Positions 11,901-23,218 are shown, counted from the first letter of the stretch. The stretch is DNA of 64,000 bases from Miscanthus floridulus (GCF_019320115.1 NC_089597.1:119480000-119543999), one strand, 5' to 3'. The notes: a model not told the origin generated them from the letters alone. Translations and numbers: made by a program.

Positions 11901-12743
11901 TGTGCACCAGCTGATGAAAGGTGCCTTGGATGAGGCCCTTAAGGTGGCTGAGGCCTCCTGGACTGAAGCTATGGTCTGGAGGGGAAAGGCCGAGGGTGAG
12001 TCCTATTCCCCTTGTTTGATTCGCCTTTTTTTATGTTCGTCCCCTAACCTCCTGGTGTGATGCAGAGCTGGGGAGAGAGGCTTCTAGGGTGGCTGAGGCT
12101 TCTCAGGTCGAGGCCTAGTGCCTGAGGGAGAAGGCCGAGGCTTCTCAGGTCGAGGCCTAGCGCTAGAAGGAGAAAGCCAAGACCTCTCGGGTCGTGGCCC
12201 GACGGTGGAAGGAGAAGGCCGAGGGTGAGTCCCATAGGCTTCTGCCCTTATTTGGCTTGTTTTCCTTTATGCTCAACCCCATTCCATTTCTTTTTGTGCA
12301 GAGCGGGAGAAGGAGGTCACTCGGGTAGCCGAGGCCTCTATCGCCGTGTAGGCGATGCTCGAGACCGAGATCGGGGAGCACGACGTGTTGAAAAGTGCCG
12401 CCCGTACCGCCTACGAGGCCCTCGAGGTCGAGGGGTCCAGTCGGGTAGCTCCCTTAGGAGCCGCCTGATCGCATTGAGCGGCCAAGTGCGCGAGTGGCTC
12501 CGAGGAGCGCTGCACATGGGCGTCAAGCACACGCTGGCTGTCATCGCCTCACACTACATCGGCGTTGACCTCCAAGCCATCAGCGATGGCTACGTCCTGC
12601 CTAACGATGACGAGGAGGCCGTTGAGGTGGTCGCGAAGCTGATGGAGGCGGCGAAGGGTCCCGGTACGGCGCTGGCCAAGCTGTTCGAAGAGGAGGTGGT
12701 CCCTCCCCCGCCGTCTGCCGATGCCGAAGGCCCTAAGCCTTGA
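8951..12743 (+). pseudogene. Spliced antisense gene of Tat element 1 (Transposase_28-type domain plus coiled coil)
   Basis: This gene lies opposite to gag-pol between integrase and the 3' LTR. Exon 1 (8951-9859) opens MAGDIVVIKADPWG. It has the signature of the 'putative gypsy-type transposon' domain (Pfam Transposase_28 type): ALPYYYGVELHNFNPNSI, then AIFIAICEGYLEIAPHWELW, then SWFYLHNDNG and GSYPERWKYG. Likely introns are 9860-9943 (GTAAGT...GCAG), 10548-10629, 11996-12065 and 12225-12301; others between 11280 and 11570 are unclear. Middle exons are Ala/Glu-rich with repeats of EATEVEAP type. Later exons are heptad-like (VKELEEELTRVAGDRDAF) with a duplicated REKAEASQVEA segment. The last part (SHYIGVDLQAISDGYVLP) ends at 12743. 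About ten in-frame stops, mostly TAG, and a frameshift at about 12445 disable it. The function of the family is unknown. Confidence 0.82.
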
Positions 12744-13300
12744 CCTGGGCCCAAGAGGCCACGTAAATAGAATAGGGACTAACTTTGTATTGTAACGCTT
12801 GTGGCCATCGAGGTACTCGTGTTTCTTAATCGTTTTTCTTGCTTTTCCGGGCCGCTACCCTCTGCTGTCTCTGATCAGATTTCTTTTTTTTTGCAAAAAA
12901 CCTCCTTGGAACCTAAGCCACCCCTTGGGCGAAAGGTGGTGAGGGAGTGCCATAGCCCGGGGGTGTAGGCCGTCTCGCGACTCTACTGGCCTTCTGGCCC
13001 TAGAACAAACTTTCGGGCCTTGGTTTTTTCACAACCGATTCGTCAGAGCGTGCTAGAGAGTTTGGCGTAGGAATTTCTTCGAAAAACGACTAGAAAATGG
13101 TGCATGGGATTTAGGGGGGAGTCCCCCATCTAGCCCCTAAGGGAGGCTCGTGTCTGCAGAGGCTAAGCCAAGTCTCCCTTACAGTGTTGTCGTATTGCCG
13201 AGACCCGCGATGGGCTCGGGGGGTTTCTCAAAAAATTAGAACAACTAAAGAACGCTTCTTAATTGTATTTCGAGGAACAATGTATACAGTGCTTGGAAAT
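12744..13300. other. Spacer between the convergent antisense gene and integrase
   Basis: About 560 bases between two convergent 3' ends. No convincing coding potential. It should hold the 3' UTR of the antisense gene; a T-rich stretch near 12887-12895 is the only obvious landmark. Confidence 0.45.
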
Positions 13301-14540
13301 TTAAGGGTAAAAGCGATGTAGCTGTTCTATGTTCCAAGCGTTGGTGAGGATTTCACCCTTCTCGTTGGCTAGCTTGTAGGTCCTAGGCTTCAGCACTTGG
13401 GCGACGATGTATGGTCCTTCCCACATTGGGGTCAGCTTGTGGCGGCCCTTGTTGCTTTGTCTCAGCCTCAACACTAGGTCGCCTACCTTCAGGTCTCGGC
13501 TTCGAATGCATCGGGCCTGATAGCGTTGTTGGGCTTGTTGGTACTTGGCTGAATGCAGCAGTGCAACGTCTCGGGCTTCCTCTAGTTGGTCGAGGGCGTC
13601 CTCATGGGTGGTGTGGTTGCTTTGCTTGTTGTAGGCCTGTAGCCTCGGGGAACCATATTCCAAGTTCGTGGGGAGGATAGCCTTGGCTCCATAGACCAGG
13701 AAGAAAGGTGTGAACCCTGTGGCTTGGCTTGGAGTGTTCCTCAGGCTCCAGATGACCGACGAGAGTTTGGCGAGCCATTTCTTGCCAAACTTCTTCAACC
13801 AGTTGTAAATTCTTGGCTTGAGGCCTTGTAGGATCATGCCGTTGGCACGTTCTACTTGGTTGTTCGTCCTTGGGTGTCCTATGGCCGACCAGGCCACATG
13901 GATGTGGTGGTCGTCGCAGAATGTCAGGAATTTTTGGCTAGTGAACTGTGTCCTGTTGTTGGTGATGATGGTGTTTGGGACCCTAAACCTGTGGATGATG
14001 TTAGTGAAGAATAGCACCGCTTGCTCGGATTTGATTTGATTGATCGGACAAGCCTCGATCCATTTGGAGAATTTATCGATTGCTACTAGCAGATGGGTGT
14101 AGCCCTCGGGGGCCTTTTGCAGAGGCCCGACCATGTCGAGCCCCCACACAGCAAATGGCCATGTAATGGGAATGGTTTGGAGGGCTTGGGTCGGGAGGTG
14201 TGTCTGCCATGCATAGTACTAGCATCCTTCATTGGAGCGTACTAACTTGGTGGCGTCGGCAACCACCGTCGGCCAGTAGAACCCTTGGTGGAAGGTGTTT
14301 CCAACGAGCATCCGAGGCGCCGCATGGTGCCCGCAGGCCCCCGTGTGCAAGTCCCAAAGTAGGGCTTGACCTGCCTCGGTGGTGATGCATCGTTGGAGGA
14401 CACCAGATGGACTTTGCTTGTACAATTCACCGTTGTAGAGGACGTAAGTTTTGGCTTGTCGCGCAAGCCATTGGGCTTTGGTCATGTCACTAGGAAGCTC
14501 TCCCCGAGCGAGCCAATCAAGGAATGGGACTCACCAGTCC
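13301..14540 (-). pseudogene. int: Tat element 1 integrase
   Basis: Integrase inserts element DNA in the nucleus. The HHCC region lies at about 14400-14215 (GACGHHAAPRM...FHQGFYWPTV) and ends in a stop. The core holds the first Asp in WGLDMVGPL (about 14140) and Glu in QVERANGMI (about 13851). Where the second catalytic Asp is expected the sequence reads ITNNRTQF: Asn at about 13958-13960, one transition from Asp. The C-terminal part (DLKVGDLVLR, WEGPYIVAQVLKP) runs to LHRFYP and a stop at 13301. The last 282 codons (14149-13301) are open. No chromodomain is seen, as expected for Tat. Confidence 0.9.
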
Positions 14541-14554
14541 ATGTCCTAGTCGGT

Positions 14555-15140
14555 CTAGGGAGGCTCCATGTCGACTTCCATGACCTCAGGCTCGGCCGAA
14601 GGAGTCTCAGTGGTAGAGGGGGCATCGAGCCATGTGGTGGGTTCGGCTGGTGGGCCCTCTTCCGCTGCCAAGGCATAGTCAATGGAAGGTTTGTGGAGGT
14701 CTTTGGAAAATATGTTCGGGGGGACCAGAGCCCATGTCGACGCCATCTTTGCCAGCTCATCCACGGCCTCGTTGTGTTTTCGCGCAATGTGGTTGAGTTC
14801 AAGACCGTCGAACTTGTCTTCTAGGTGACGTACCAACTTGTAGTACGCCTCCATTTTGGGGTCAAAGCAGTTTGACTCCTTCATGACTTGATCGACGACG
14901 AGCTACGAGTCGCCCTGGATGTTGAGACGCCATACTCCGAGTTCGATGGTGATATGCAAGCCATTGACGAGAGCTTCATACTCAGCTGCATTGTTGGAGG
15001 CGGTGAAGTGGAGCCGAACCATGTAGCGCATGTGTGCTCCAAGGGGCGAGATGAAGAGCAGACCCATGCCTGCCCCGGTCTTCATTAGGGACCCGTCGAA
15101 GTACATGGTCCAGCACTCCGTCTAAATTTGAGCAGGTGGT
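14555..15140 (-). pseudogene. Tat element 1 second (archaeal-type) RNase H
   Basis: RNase H removes RNA from RNA/DNA hybrids during reverse transcription. The block MYFDGSLMKTGAGMGLLFIS (about 15106-15047), ASNNAAEYEALVNGL, and NHIARKHNEAVDELAKMAS carry the Asp, Glu, His and Asp pattern of a type I RNase H distinct from the domain directly after RT. A duplicate RNase H of archaeal type before integrase is a known marker of the Tat lineage. One stop (after LNIQGDS) interrupts an otherwise continuous frame. Confidence 0.85.
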
Positions 15141-15189
15141 AGTTGGGTGTCGGTCCACTCAGCCACAAAATTGGCCAAGACCTAAGACT

Positions 15190-16560
15190 TTATTGCTTTC
15201 TAAGGCACAAAGGTCAGGGCTTCCCCCATGAGTTTGACGGCCCACTTGGCTATCCTACCCGAGGCCTCCCGGTTATGGATTATCTCTCCCAAGGGGAAAG
15301 ACGACACCACGGTTACTGGGTGGGACTTAAAGTAGTGACGCAGCTTGCGCCGAGCCAAGACTATGGCGTAGATTAGCTTCTGGATGTGGGGGTAGCACAT
15401 TTTGGTCTCGGAGAGCACTTCGCTGATGAAGTAGATAGGTCATTGGATGGGTAGAGCGTGCCCCTCTTCCCGCCTCTCCACTACCACGGCCGCACTGACT
15501 ACTTGGGTCGTTGCGGTGACGTAGAGCAAGAGGGCCTCATCCCTGGCCGGCGGTACCAGAACGGGAGGATTGGTGAGCAGTGCTTTGAGCTTGGCGAGGG
15601 CTTCTTCGGCCTCAGGGGTTCAATAAAAGCGTTTGGATTTCCTTAAGAGGCGGTACAGAGGCAAGCCTTTTTCGCCAAGGCATGAGATGAAGCGGCTTAG
15701 GGCCACAAGGCATCCCATGACCCTCTACACTCCCTTGAGGCCTCGGATCGGTCCCATGCTGGTCATAGCCGAGACCTTCTCTGGGTTGGCCTCGATGCCG
15801 TGTTCTGAGACTATGAATCCTAAGAGCATGTCTCGGGGGACCCCGAACACACACTTCTCGGGGTTGAGCTTGATGCCCTTCTCTCTAAGGCATTTGAAGG
15901 CTATCTCCAGGTCGTCGATGAGATCCTTGGCCCTTCTGGACTTGACCACGATGTTGTCCACATAGGCCTCGATGGTTCGCCCGATGTGCTCACCAAAGAC
16001 CTAGGTCATGCACCGCTGGTATGTGGCCCCTGTGTTTCTGAGGCCAAAAGGCATAGTCACATAGCAGTACATGCCGAATGGAGTGATGAAAGAAGTCATG
16101 AGCTGGTCGGACTCTTTCATCTTGATTTGATGGTAACCGAAATATGCATCAAGGAAAGACAGGGTCTCACATCCCATAGTGGAGTCAACGATTTGATCGA
16201 TTCGAGGTAATGGGAAGGGGACTTTTGGATAGGCTTTATTCAAACTGGTGTAGTCTACACACATCCTCCACTTCCCATTCTTCTTCTTGACTAACACAAG
16301 GTTAGCCAACCACTCTAGATGGGATACTTCCTTGATGAATCCAGCTGCCAAGAGTTTCTACACCTCCTTGCCGATGGTCCTACGTTTTTCCTCGTCGAAT
16401 CGGCATAGGCGCTGCTTCATCGGCCTAAAGCCGGCTCGGATGTCCAAGGTGTGCTCGGTCACCTCCCTGGGTATGCCCGGCATGTCCAAGGGACTCCATG
16501 CGAACATATCGGCATTCGCGTGGAGAAAGTCGATGAGCACAGCTTCCTATTTGATGTCGA
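15190..16560 (-). pseudogene. pol: Tat element 1 reverse transcriptase and first RNase H
   Basis: RT copies element RNA to DNA. Signatures in order: VLVKKKNGKWRMCVDYTSLN, LSFLDAYFGYHQIKM, PFGLRNTGATYQRCM, then the catalytic block at 15953-15964, which reads YVDN where YVDD is expected; the second catalytic Asp has become Asn. KCVFGVPRDMLLGFIVSEHG and NPEKVSAM follow. The connected RNase H (LLYVTATTQVVSAAVVVER, FISEVLSETKMCYP, ARRKLRHYFKSHPV) has also lost its first Asp (VTATT). Stops at about 16003, 15729, 15612 and 15452 are in frame. Upstream at 16560-16360 is the connector DFLHANADMFAWSPLDMPG. Confidence 0.9.
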
Positions 16561-16582
16561 GGGTGGCGTTGATCCTCAGCGC

Positions 16583-17400
16583 CTAGTCGTCGGGGCAGGT
16601 AGGGTCGATCAGGACAAGTTTGACGGCCTTCATGGGCTCAAAAGTCTCGGCATGACGCTTGGGCTCATGCAACTGGCTACCGAGTAGGTCGAGGTCGGTG
16701 ATGAGGGTCTCGGCCTCTATGAGAGCCTTGGCATACTCGATGCACTCGACATCGTAGTCATATGCATGCTTGAGCTTGAGGTAGGTGTAGTTGGGGACTG
16801 CCATGAACTTGGCGTAGAACGGCCACCCCAGGATGGTGTGGTAGGTTCCCCTGAATCCAACCACCTCAAAGGTAAGGACCTCCTTGCGGTAGTTGGAGGG
16901 GGTGCCGAAGCAAATAGGAAGATCGATGCGCCCAAGGGGTCACGTGCGTTTCCCTGGCATGATGCCATGGAAAGGCGCGGCATCACCCCAGAGCCGTGAC
17001 CGGTCGATCTTTAGGAGCTCCAGTGTGTTGGCGTAGAGGATGTTGAGGCCGCTGCCTCCGTCCATCAACACCTTGGTGAGTAGGGTGTTGCCGACGATCG
17101 GGTCAACAATGAGTGGGTACTGCCCAAGGTTTAGGACATGGTCGGGGTGGTCATCTCGATCAAAGGTGATCGCCTCCCAAGACCAGTCGAGGTATCGGGG
17201 AGTGGCCACCTTAACCGAGAAGACGTATCGGCATTCCCTCTTTCGCTCGCGTGTCGTAAGGCATGCTGAGGGTCCGCCAAAGATCATGAAGGCATTGTGC
17301 ACCTCAAGGAACCCGTCGTCCTTGTCATCGTCCCGGTCACCGGTGCCCCTCTTCTTGGCATCGTCATCGGGGAGCCCGAGCTTGGCGTAGTAACGCCAGA
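16583..17400 (-). pseudogene. Tat element 1 aspartic protease region
   Basis: The protease cleaves the gag-pol polyprotein. A long open frame (17731-16940) runs from the end of gag through an RLDWSWEAITFDRDDHPD-like stretch into VLMDGGSGLNILYANTLEL near 17080-17030. DGGSG here corresponds to the usual D-[ST]-G active-site loop of gypsy proteases, with Gly in the middle position, a variant common in the Tat lineage. After one stop at 16940 the frame continues with GRPFYAKFMAVPNYTYLKLK-type sequence (about 16810) typical of Tat protease-RT linkers. Confidence 0.82.
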
Positions 17401-19689
17401 GCATGGTGTAGTCCTTGAGGGCGTGCCTTACCAGGCCTTGGTGGTAAGGGCAGGGCTTCTTCAGCATGTCGTCAAAGAGCCCAGGGCCCCTGGGGCCTCG
17501 AGGATTCTTGTGCTCCACGGCCATGACTAGATCGGCCTCGAGGATCTCCTGCTTCCCCTGGCGACCCTTTTTGTTTTTCTTGGGGGGGGGGGGTGGGGAG
17601 CCGAGGCCCCTGGGGGCCTCGTCCCTCTGCTTCCCCTTGGAGTCGCTGTCGGGGAAGATGGCCCCCATGGCCTCTTCGCTTGAGGCGAAGCTGGTGGCGA
17701 TGTCAAGGAGTGCGGTAGCCAAGCTTGGCATGTTCTGGCCTAACTCTCGGACTAAGTATCGACAGGTGGTGCTGGAGAGGAAAGCCTGGATGATTTCCGA
17801 GTCACCAACGCTGGGCAGCTCGGTGCACTGTTTTGAGAAGCGCTGGATGAAGTCTCAGAGAGACTCATCCGGTTTCTGGCGACAACTCTTAAGGTCCCAG
17901 GAGTTTCTAGGGTGCATGTATGTGCCCTAGAAATTCTCAACGAAGACCTTGACCAAGTCACGCCAGTCGTGGATCTGTGAGGGAGGAAGGTGTTTGAGCC
18001 AGGCTCATGCCGAGTTTGACAAGAGCAAGGGGAGGTTGTAGATGATGAGCAAGTCATCGTCCGCGCTGCCTAGTTGACAAGCCAGGCGGTAATCGGCTAG
18101 CCAAAGCTCAGGGTTGGTTTCGCCACTATATTTCATGAGGTTTGCCGATTGGTGAAACCAGGCTGGGAAATGAGCAGCACGGATGGCCCTGCTAAAGACT
18201 CGAAGGCCAGGCAGTTCAGGAGAAGGACTGTGGTCCTCTTCACTGTAATAACGGCCACCTCAGTGCGGATGGTAGCCTCGGGTGGGCCCCTCATTGTCGT
18301 GGCATCGTCGCCTGCTGACCACCTCGTGGTCACCCTGCACCTCGCGTTGGTTGCCGAGGCAGTCGAGCAGCAAGGGGACCCTATGGGCTATTAGTGCCTG
18401 AGCAGGCTCGAGACGAACCAAGGCCTCCCTATCCTACCGAGGTAGTGCCGTGGGAAGGTCCGAGGCGCCTCCGTGCCATCGGGAGGCGGAACTCTCGGCT
18501 TGTTGCACCGTGGCGGTCTCAAGGAGATCCCGGAGCTCGCCGTGGACCCGCCTTCCCTCTGTGGTAGAGGGCTCAAGCATCGCATGGACTAGCATCGCCG
18601 CAGCCATGACATTCTGGCTAGCATGATTGAAGATTGGGGGTTGCTCACTCCCTTCATCGTCGTGGATGCAGTGGTGGACATCGCGGGCCCTCCATTGGGC
18701 TCCTCCACCATCACCACGACCTCACTGCTGCTGCTCGAGAGTGTCTCGAAGCTGCAGCAGGAGGAGTCGGTCCTGTTTGACCTTGGCCTAGAGCTCACGA
18801 AGTTGTTCGAGGTCCAGGCGTTGAGGTTGTGCAGGGGCAAGGTTCCCATTCCACGCTACCAGTGGGACAACGCGTAGAGGTGTGGCGGTGCCTGCCCCCT
18901 GGCAAAGCTGGGAATGGTTGCCTGCCCCCTCGTCCTCCTCGCCCGCCCTCAGCATCCCAAGCCTAATGTGGAAACACTCACGAGTGGGGTCGTAAGTGCC
19001 TTTGCCGTCAGAGTCAGAGTAGCCAAAGCAGTAGTCACTCACGGCCAAGAAGCGGCTCATGGCTCCTGGGTCGTGGAGTCCAAAGAAATCTGCTCTGACC
19101 CACGCCTCGTCCTCCTCCAAGGAGTTAGCGTGGGTGTGGGTCGAAGCCGTGGTGTCGAAGTCGAGGGCGAAGCGCTAGCGGTGTCCTAAGGGATCTGCTG
19201 AGCAAAAGCATAGGCATAAGCATAGGAGGCGGCGGCATTTCTTAACCTGAAGGGGTACGGGGATGGTGCCATCGCCGGGCTCTGCTCCACTGGAGTTGGC
19301 TCCTCAGGAAGTGGTGGGGCAGAGCTTGATGACGGAGTGTCGTCGCACGCCGCCGATGTTTTTCCCTTATCCAGGCTTAGGCTAGACAGGCTCCCAACTA
19401 GGGACCTTGTGCCAACAGCTGGGCATGGGATGCCGGTGGAGTGTGGTGTGTCACCCTTGGTTTGCGCAGTGTCGGGGTGATCCCACTCGTGTCACTCTTG
19501 GTGGGCGTGACGAGGGCGGCGGCCCTGGCGCTGCCTGCGCCTGGGCTGCTGGTGTGTGACATCGTTGTCGGTCAGTGGGGCTTGGGGTGTGAGGAGTACC
19601 ATGTCGTACTCAGATCCTAGAGATATGAACTCTAGGCTCCCAAACCAGATCACTGTGCCGAGACATAGCGGTCGTACGGGGTCTGCCAT
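17400..19689 (-). pseudogene. gag: Tat element 1 gag
   Basis: The ATG at 19689 lies about 40 bases after the PBS and opens MADPVRPLCLGTVIW. A frameshift between 19689 and 19120 breaks the N-terminal part. From 19120 the frame is continuous: an acidic, Gln/Glu-rich N-terminal part, then the Retrotrans_gag fold at about 18110-17740 (LWLADYRLACQLGSADDDLL, HLPPSQIHDWRDLVKVFVENF, SLxDFIQRFSKQCTELP). A basic, proline-rich segment and a degenerate CPYHQGLVRHALKDY motif (about 17455-17410) resemble the reduced zinc-finger of Tat gags. Several TAG/TGA stops are present. Confidence 0.82.
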
Positions 19690-19727
19690 CCGGAACTTGT
19701 TGGGATGACGAAGCTGACACGGAGAGG

Positions 19728-19745
19728 CCCCTACCTGGCGCGCCA
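19728..19745 (-). other. Primer-binding site of Tat element 1
   Basis: On the - strand the sequence two bases inside the 5' LTR reads TGGCGCGCCAGGTAGGGG, starting with the TGG expected opposite a tRNA CCA end. I have not assigned the tRNA with confidence. Confidence 0.8.
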
Positions 19746-19747
19746 AC

Positions 19748-21075
19748 TATCGGTGTTTTGGACTGGCGAGTCCTCAACCAACTAGTAAATTTGTACAGCA
19801 TGTTCCCAATCCCAGATGGTGATGCAAAGAGACACAAGGTTTATACTGGTTTGGGTAATGAATACCCTATGTCCAGTTTGAGAGATTGATCTTATATTCC
19901 TTGCACCAAAATGCTCGTGGTAGTGAGTTACAAGCAGGGCGAGAGAGGGAGCTAGTCCCAGGTCTCTACGTGGAGCGGCGTAGATTGCTTGAGACGTTGA
20001 TCTCAAGCAGTGGGAAAGCTCATGTGTTTATGCGTCAGTCCGTCGTGTGGGTGTAGGCCTAAATTGTAAAACCTCTAATCCCTGAAATGGCCCTGGTCCC
20101 TCCCTTTTATAGTTGAAGGGGGACAAGGATGATACATGCGTGAGCTACATGGCATTGTGCGAATAGAGGCAGCATGTCCGAGCCCTGTATCTTGTTACTG
20201 TGGTGGCATGGTTGATGGAGTAGTCCCGTCCTCAAAGTACGGGGGCGATGCGCCGGTCACATCCGACCCTGTGTGTCATGGGAGCTCTAGTGTTATCTCG
20301 AAGCGGGGCGTGGTGGCCGATGTGCCGGTCACTATGTGCTGACTGCGTGAGAAGCCGAGACTCAGTTGGTGCCAAGGCTGAGCCATCGTGGGAGGCTCGG
20401 CAGAAGTGAATCCTGAGGTTACCGAGACCCTGAAGTAGATTGCCGAGGCTTGGAGGGAGCAGTTGGTCTCGTACGCTGATTCCGAGGCTATGGCGACCCG
20501 GACTTACTCCCCATGCCGCGTTGTTCCTGGAGCAGGGGTTAGGTGGCATAGTGTAGTGTCGGCGCTGATCATGGGCAAAGTGCCGAAGCACAGTGGCCGG
20601 TAACCCCTACCCTGTCCTGTCCTGGACGGCATGGCGTTGATGCAACCTCCTGTTTCGCTGGCCGTTCCGCAGTGTCGAGCAGCCGTCCAGCTGATATCGT
20701 GGGAGTAGTTGGCGCATTAATGGGATGTGACGCCTAGTCGGGGAGGCTGGTCGAGGCAGAAGCAACAAGTTGTTGCTGAGCCAGCCTCGAGTGACACGGA
20801 GAATCGACATCTCGTCCGAGGCTTTATGTGCGGGGCCTCAGGCGAGACGGAGAATCAGTTCCCCATCGAGGCCTCCCGTGCGAGGCCTCGCGTGAGGCAG
20901 AGATTTGGCAGACCATCGAGGCCTCCCGTGCGAGGCCGAGAGCGAGGCGGAGAGCCGATGGGCTCGGACGAGGCCGGGGGTTAACCAATGGCTTACCTTC
21001 TGGCTTGTTTTTTGATGGGGTTTAAGTGGTTCTTTCGGTATACGCTCGGGGTACCCCGTTTTATGGTACCCGATA
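19748..21075 (-). repeat. Tat element 1, 5' LTR (element orientation)
   Basis: A 1328-base LTR matching 5406-6734. Its termini have decayed by transitions to TA...TA (TATCGG at the left, CCCGATA at the right). GGTAG, the TSD, follows at 21076. Confidence 0.94.
20101..20111 (-). promoter_or_regulatory. TATA box in the Tat element 1 5' LTR
   Basis: Read on the - strand this is TATAAAAGGGA, a near-consensus plant TATA box, conserved at 5759-5769 in the other LTR. It faces gag-pol and is the likely promoter of the genomic RNA. Confidence 0.75.
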
Positions 21076-21080
21076 GGTAG
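21076..21080. repeat. TSD of Tat element 1, right copy (GGTAG)
   Basis: Second copy of the duplication at 5401-5405. Athila coding resumes immediately after it. Confidence 0.95.
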
Positions 21081-21773
21081 TGTCCATTATAGGCAATGAG
21101 TGGTTAGAAGAATCAGAGCTTTCCTCTGATGTGATTCGTTTAGATTCACATTCTATATCCATTCATTGCCAAATTAACAAAGCTCCTTTCGATGCTCTTT
21201 ATAATCCAGTTGTGGGTGTTCATATCATGTCTGCATCTTTTGCTCATGATTTATTGAAAGACATGCCATTAACCCCAAAAAGTCTTTCAGGACACATTTT
21301 ACCAAATTTGAGAATACTTTATGTTCTTCCTATCATGGTAAAAGGAACCATGGTTCATTTGAGTTTTTATATCTTCGATATCATGGAGTTCGACCTATTG
21401 ATAGGACAACCAATAGAAAGACTTATTCAAGACGGACAAATAGGGAAATTAAAAATTAGCCTTGGGAAAAACTTCAAACTTTTTGTACCTATCACTCACT
21501 CTCTAAATGCTGAGACTGAGCCAATTCCCGAGCAAGACCCAATGGACGAGGTTAAGGTTGCATCTCTTGATGACTTGATCAAACCCAACCTTGAAGATGA
21601 TGCCCAATTTTTCATCGAGGAGGAAGACAAAAATTCCATAGAGCATGAACCTCTAGATGAACTACTAGAACCACCTAAGCTCTCCATTGAGCTTAAACCC
21701 CTACCTTCTAGCCATAGACATGCTTTTCTTAATAATGATAAGAATTCTCCTGTGATAAGTGATAAACTTTTTT
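21081..21773 (+). pseudogene. Athila protease region, continuation of the interrupted frame
   Basis: The open frame begins VSIIGNEWLEESELSSD in frame with the gag segment ending at 5405. FDALYNPVVGVHIMSASFAH (about 21190-21250) is the position of the Athila protease-like domain; the usual D-S/T-G triad is not evident, as is common in Athila. FDIMEFDLLIGQPIERLI marks the ILG-like C-terminal protease motif. The rest is an acidic linker (PEQDPMDEVKVASLDDLIKP) leading to RT. A TAG stop at 21773 ends the open stretch. Confidence 0.8.
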
Positions 21774-21775
21774 AG

Positions 21776-22850
21776 GAAGAAACCCTCCGCTTGATAACTG
21801 TCTTAGAAAAGCATCATTCTACTTTTGGCTACTCGCTCCAAGACCTTAAGGGAATTATCCCTGCTCTTTGCACACATCACATCCCTACAGACCCAGATTC
21901 TATCCCTTCTAGGGAGCCACAACATAGGCTTAATAATGCGATGAGAGAGGTTGTTAAGAAAGAGGTTTTGAAAATCCTGCACGCCGGGATCATCTATCCC
22001 ATTCCGTATAGCGAGTGGGTAAGCCCTGTTCAAGTTGTGCCTAAAAAGGGAGGCATGACTGTTGTTAAAAATAAAAAGAATGAATTAATCCCCCCAAAGA
22101 GCCGTCACAGGATGCCAGATGTGTATTGATTATTGAAAACTTAACAAGGCAACAAAGAAAGATCACTTTCTGTTGCTCTTCATTGATGAAATATTGGAGC
22201 GACTAGCAAATCACTCTTTCTTCTACTTCCTTTATGGGTATTTAGGTTATCACTAGATACCGATCCATCCTGATGACCAAAGCAAAACCACCTTTACATG
22301 TCCATATGGAACCTATGCTTATCGTAGAATGTCTTTTGGATTATGTAATACTCCAGCTTCTTTGCAAAGATGCATGATGTCTATATTTTCTGATATGATT
22401 GAAGAAATCATGGAAGTTTTCATGGATGATTTTTCTATTTATGAAAAAACTTTCAATGATTGTCTTGAAAATTTAGACAAGGTTTGCAAAGATGTGAAGT
22501 AAAGCACTTAGTCCTTAATTGGGAAAATGTCATTTCATGGTTAGAGAAGGCATAATACTTGGACACTTAGTGTCCGAATGAGGGATTGAGGTAGATAGAG
22601 CTAAAATTGAAGTAATTGAACAATTACCTCCTCTCGTAAATATCAGAGGGATCCGTAGTTTTCTTGGTCATACGGGGTTTTACCACCACTTTATAAAAGA
22701 TTTTTCACATATTGTTAGACCACTCACAAATCTTTTGGCCAAGGATGTTCCCTTTAAATTTGATGATGCATGTCTAAAATCTTTTGAAATTCTTAAGAAA
22801 GCACTCATCTCTGCACTAATCATTCAACCCCCTCACTACCTTTTAAAATT
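21776..22850 (+). pseudogene. pol: Athila reverse transcriptase
   Basis: The N-terminal part (LEKHHSTFGYSLQDLKGI, ILHAGIIYPIPYSEWVSPVQ, VVPKKGG) is followed by heavily shifted palm sequence. YAYRRMSFGLCNTPASLQRC at about 22320-22380 and FMDDFSIYEK at about 22416-22446 keep the two catalytic Asp residues (FMDD). GHTGFYHHFIKDFS-like sequence at about 22670-22700 marks the thumb/connection. At least three frameshifts and several stops between 22130 and 22850 disable it. Confidence 0.87.
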
Positions 22851-23218
22851 ATGTGTGATGCTAGTGATTATGCTGTGGGGGCAGTTATGGGTCAAACAAA
22901 TGATAGGAAGCTTCATGCAATTGCTTATGGTAGCAAAACTTTGACAGGACCTCAACTTAATTATGTAACAACCGAAAAAGAACTCTTGGCTATTGTTTTT
23001 GCTATATACAAGTTTAGATCTTACTTAGTAGGAGCTAAGGTGATTGTTTAGACTGATCATGCTGCTTTGAAATACCTGCTCACTAAGAAAGATGCTAAAC
23101 CATGACTTATAAGATGGATTTTGCTACTCCAAGAATTTGATTTAGAAATAAAAGATAAAAAGGGAGTAGAAAATTTTGTTGCCGATCACTTGTCTAGAAT
23201 GCAGTTTGAAAATCCATA
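22735..23218 (+). pseudogene. Athila RNase H
   Basis: The domain opens MAKDVPFKFDDACLKSFEIL and shifts frame near 22845. It then continues MCDASDYAVGAVMGQTNDRK (first Asp kept), AIAYGSKTLTGPQLNYVTTE, KELLAIVFAIYKFRSYLVGA, then a stop, TDHAALKYLL, and [10 protein letters not shown] (Asp kept). Two stops and one frameshift are present. Confidence 0.87.

Larger units (their letters stand above)
5406..21075 (-). mobile_element. Tat/Retand-like (RIRE2-like) Ty3/gypsy retrotransposon
   Basis: The 15.7-kb element has LTRs of 1329 and 1328 bases and a perfect TSD. Read on the - strand it has PBS (19728-19745), gag, protease, RT, RNase H, a second archaeal-type RNase H and integrase (13301), then a long 3' region with an antisense gene (8951-12743) and GC-rich repeats (6941-8490), and a polypurine tract (6735-6750). 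The extra RNase H and the antisense ORF are known traits of the Tat lineage. Gag-pol stays in one frame from about 19120 to 13301 but contains many stop codons, so it cannot be translated whole. Its position inside Athila makes it younger than Athila. Confidence 0.93.
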
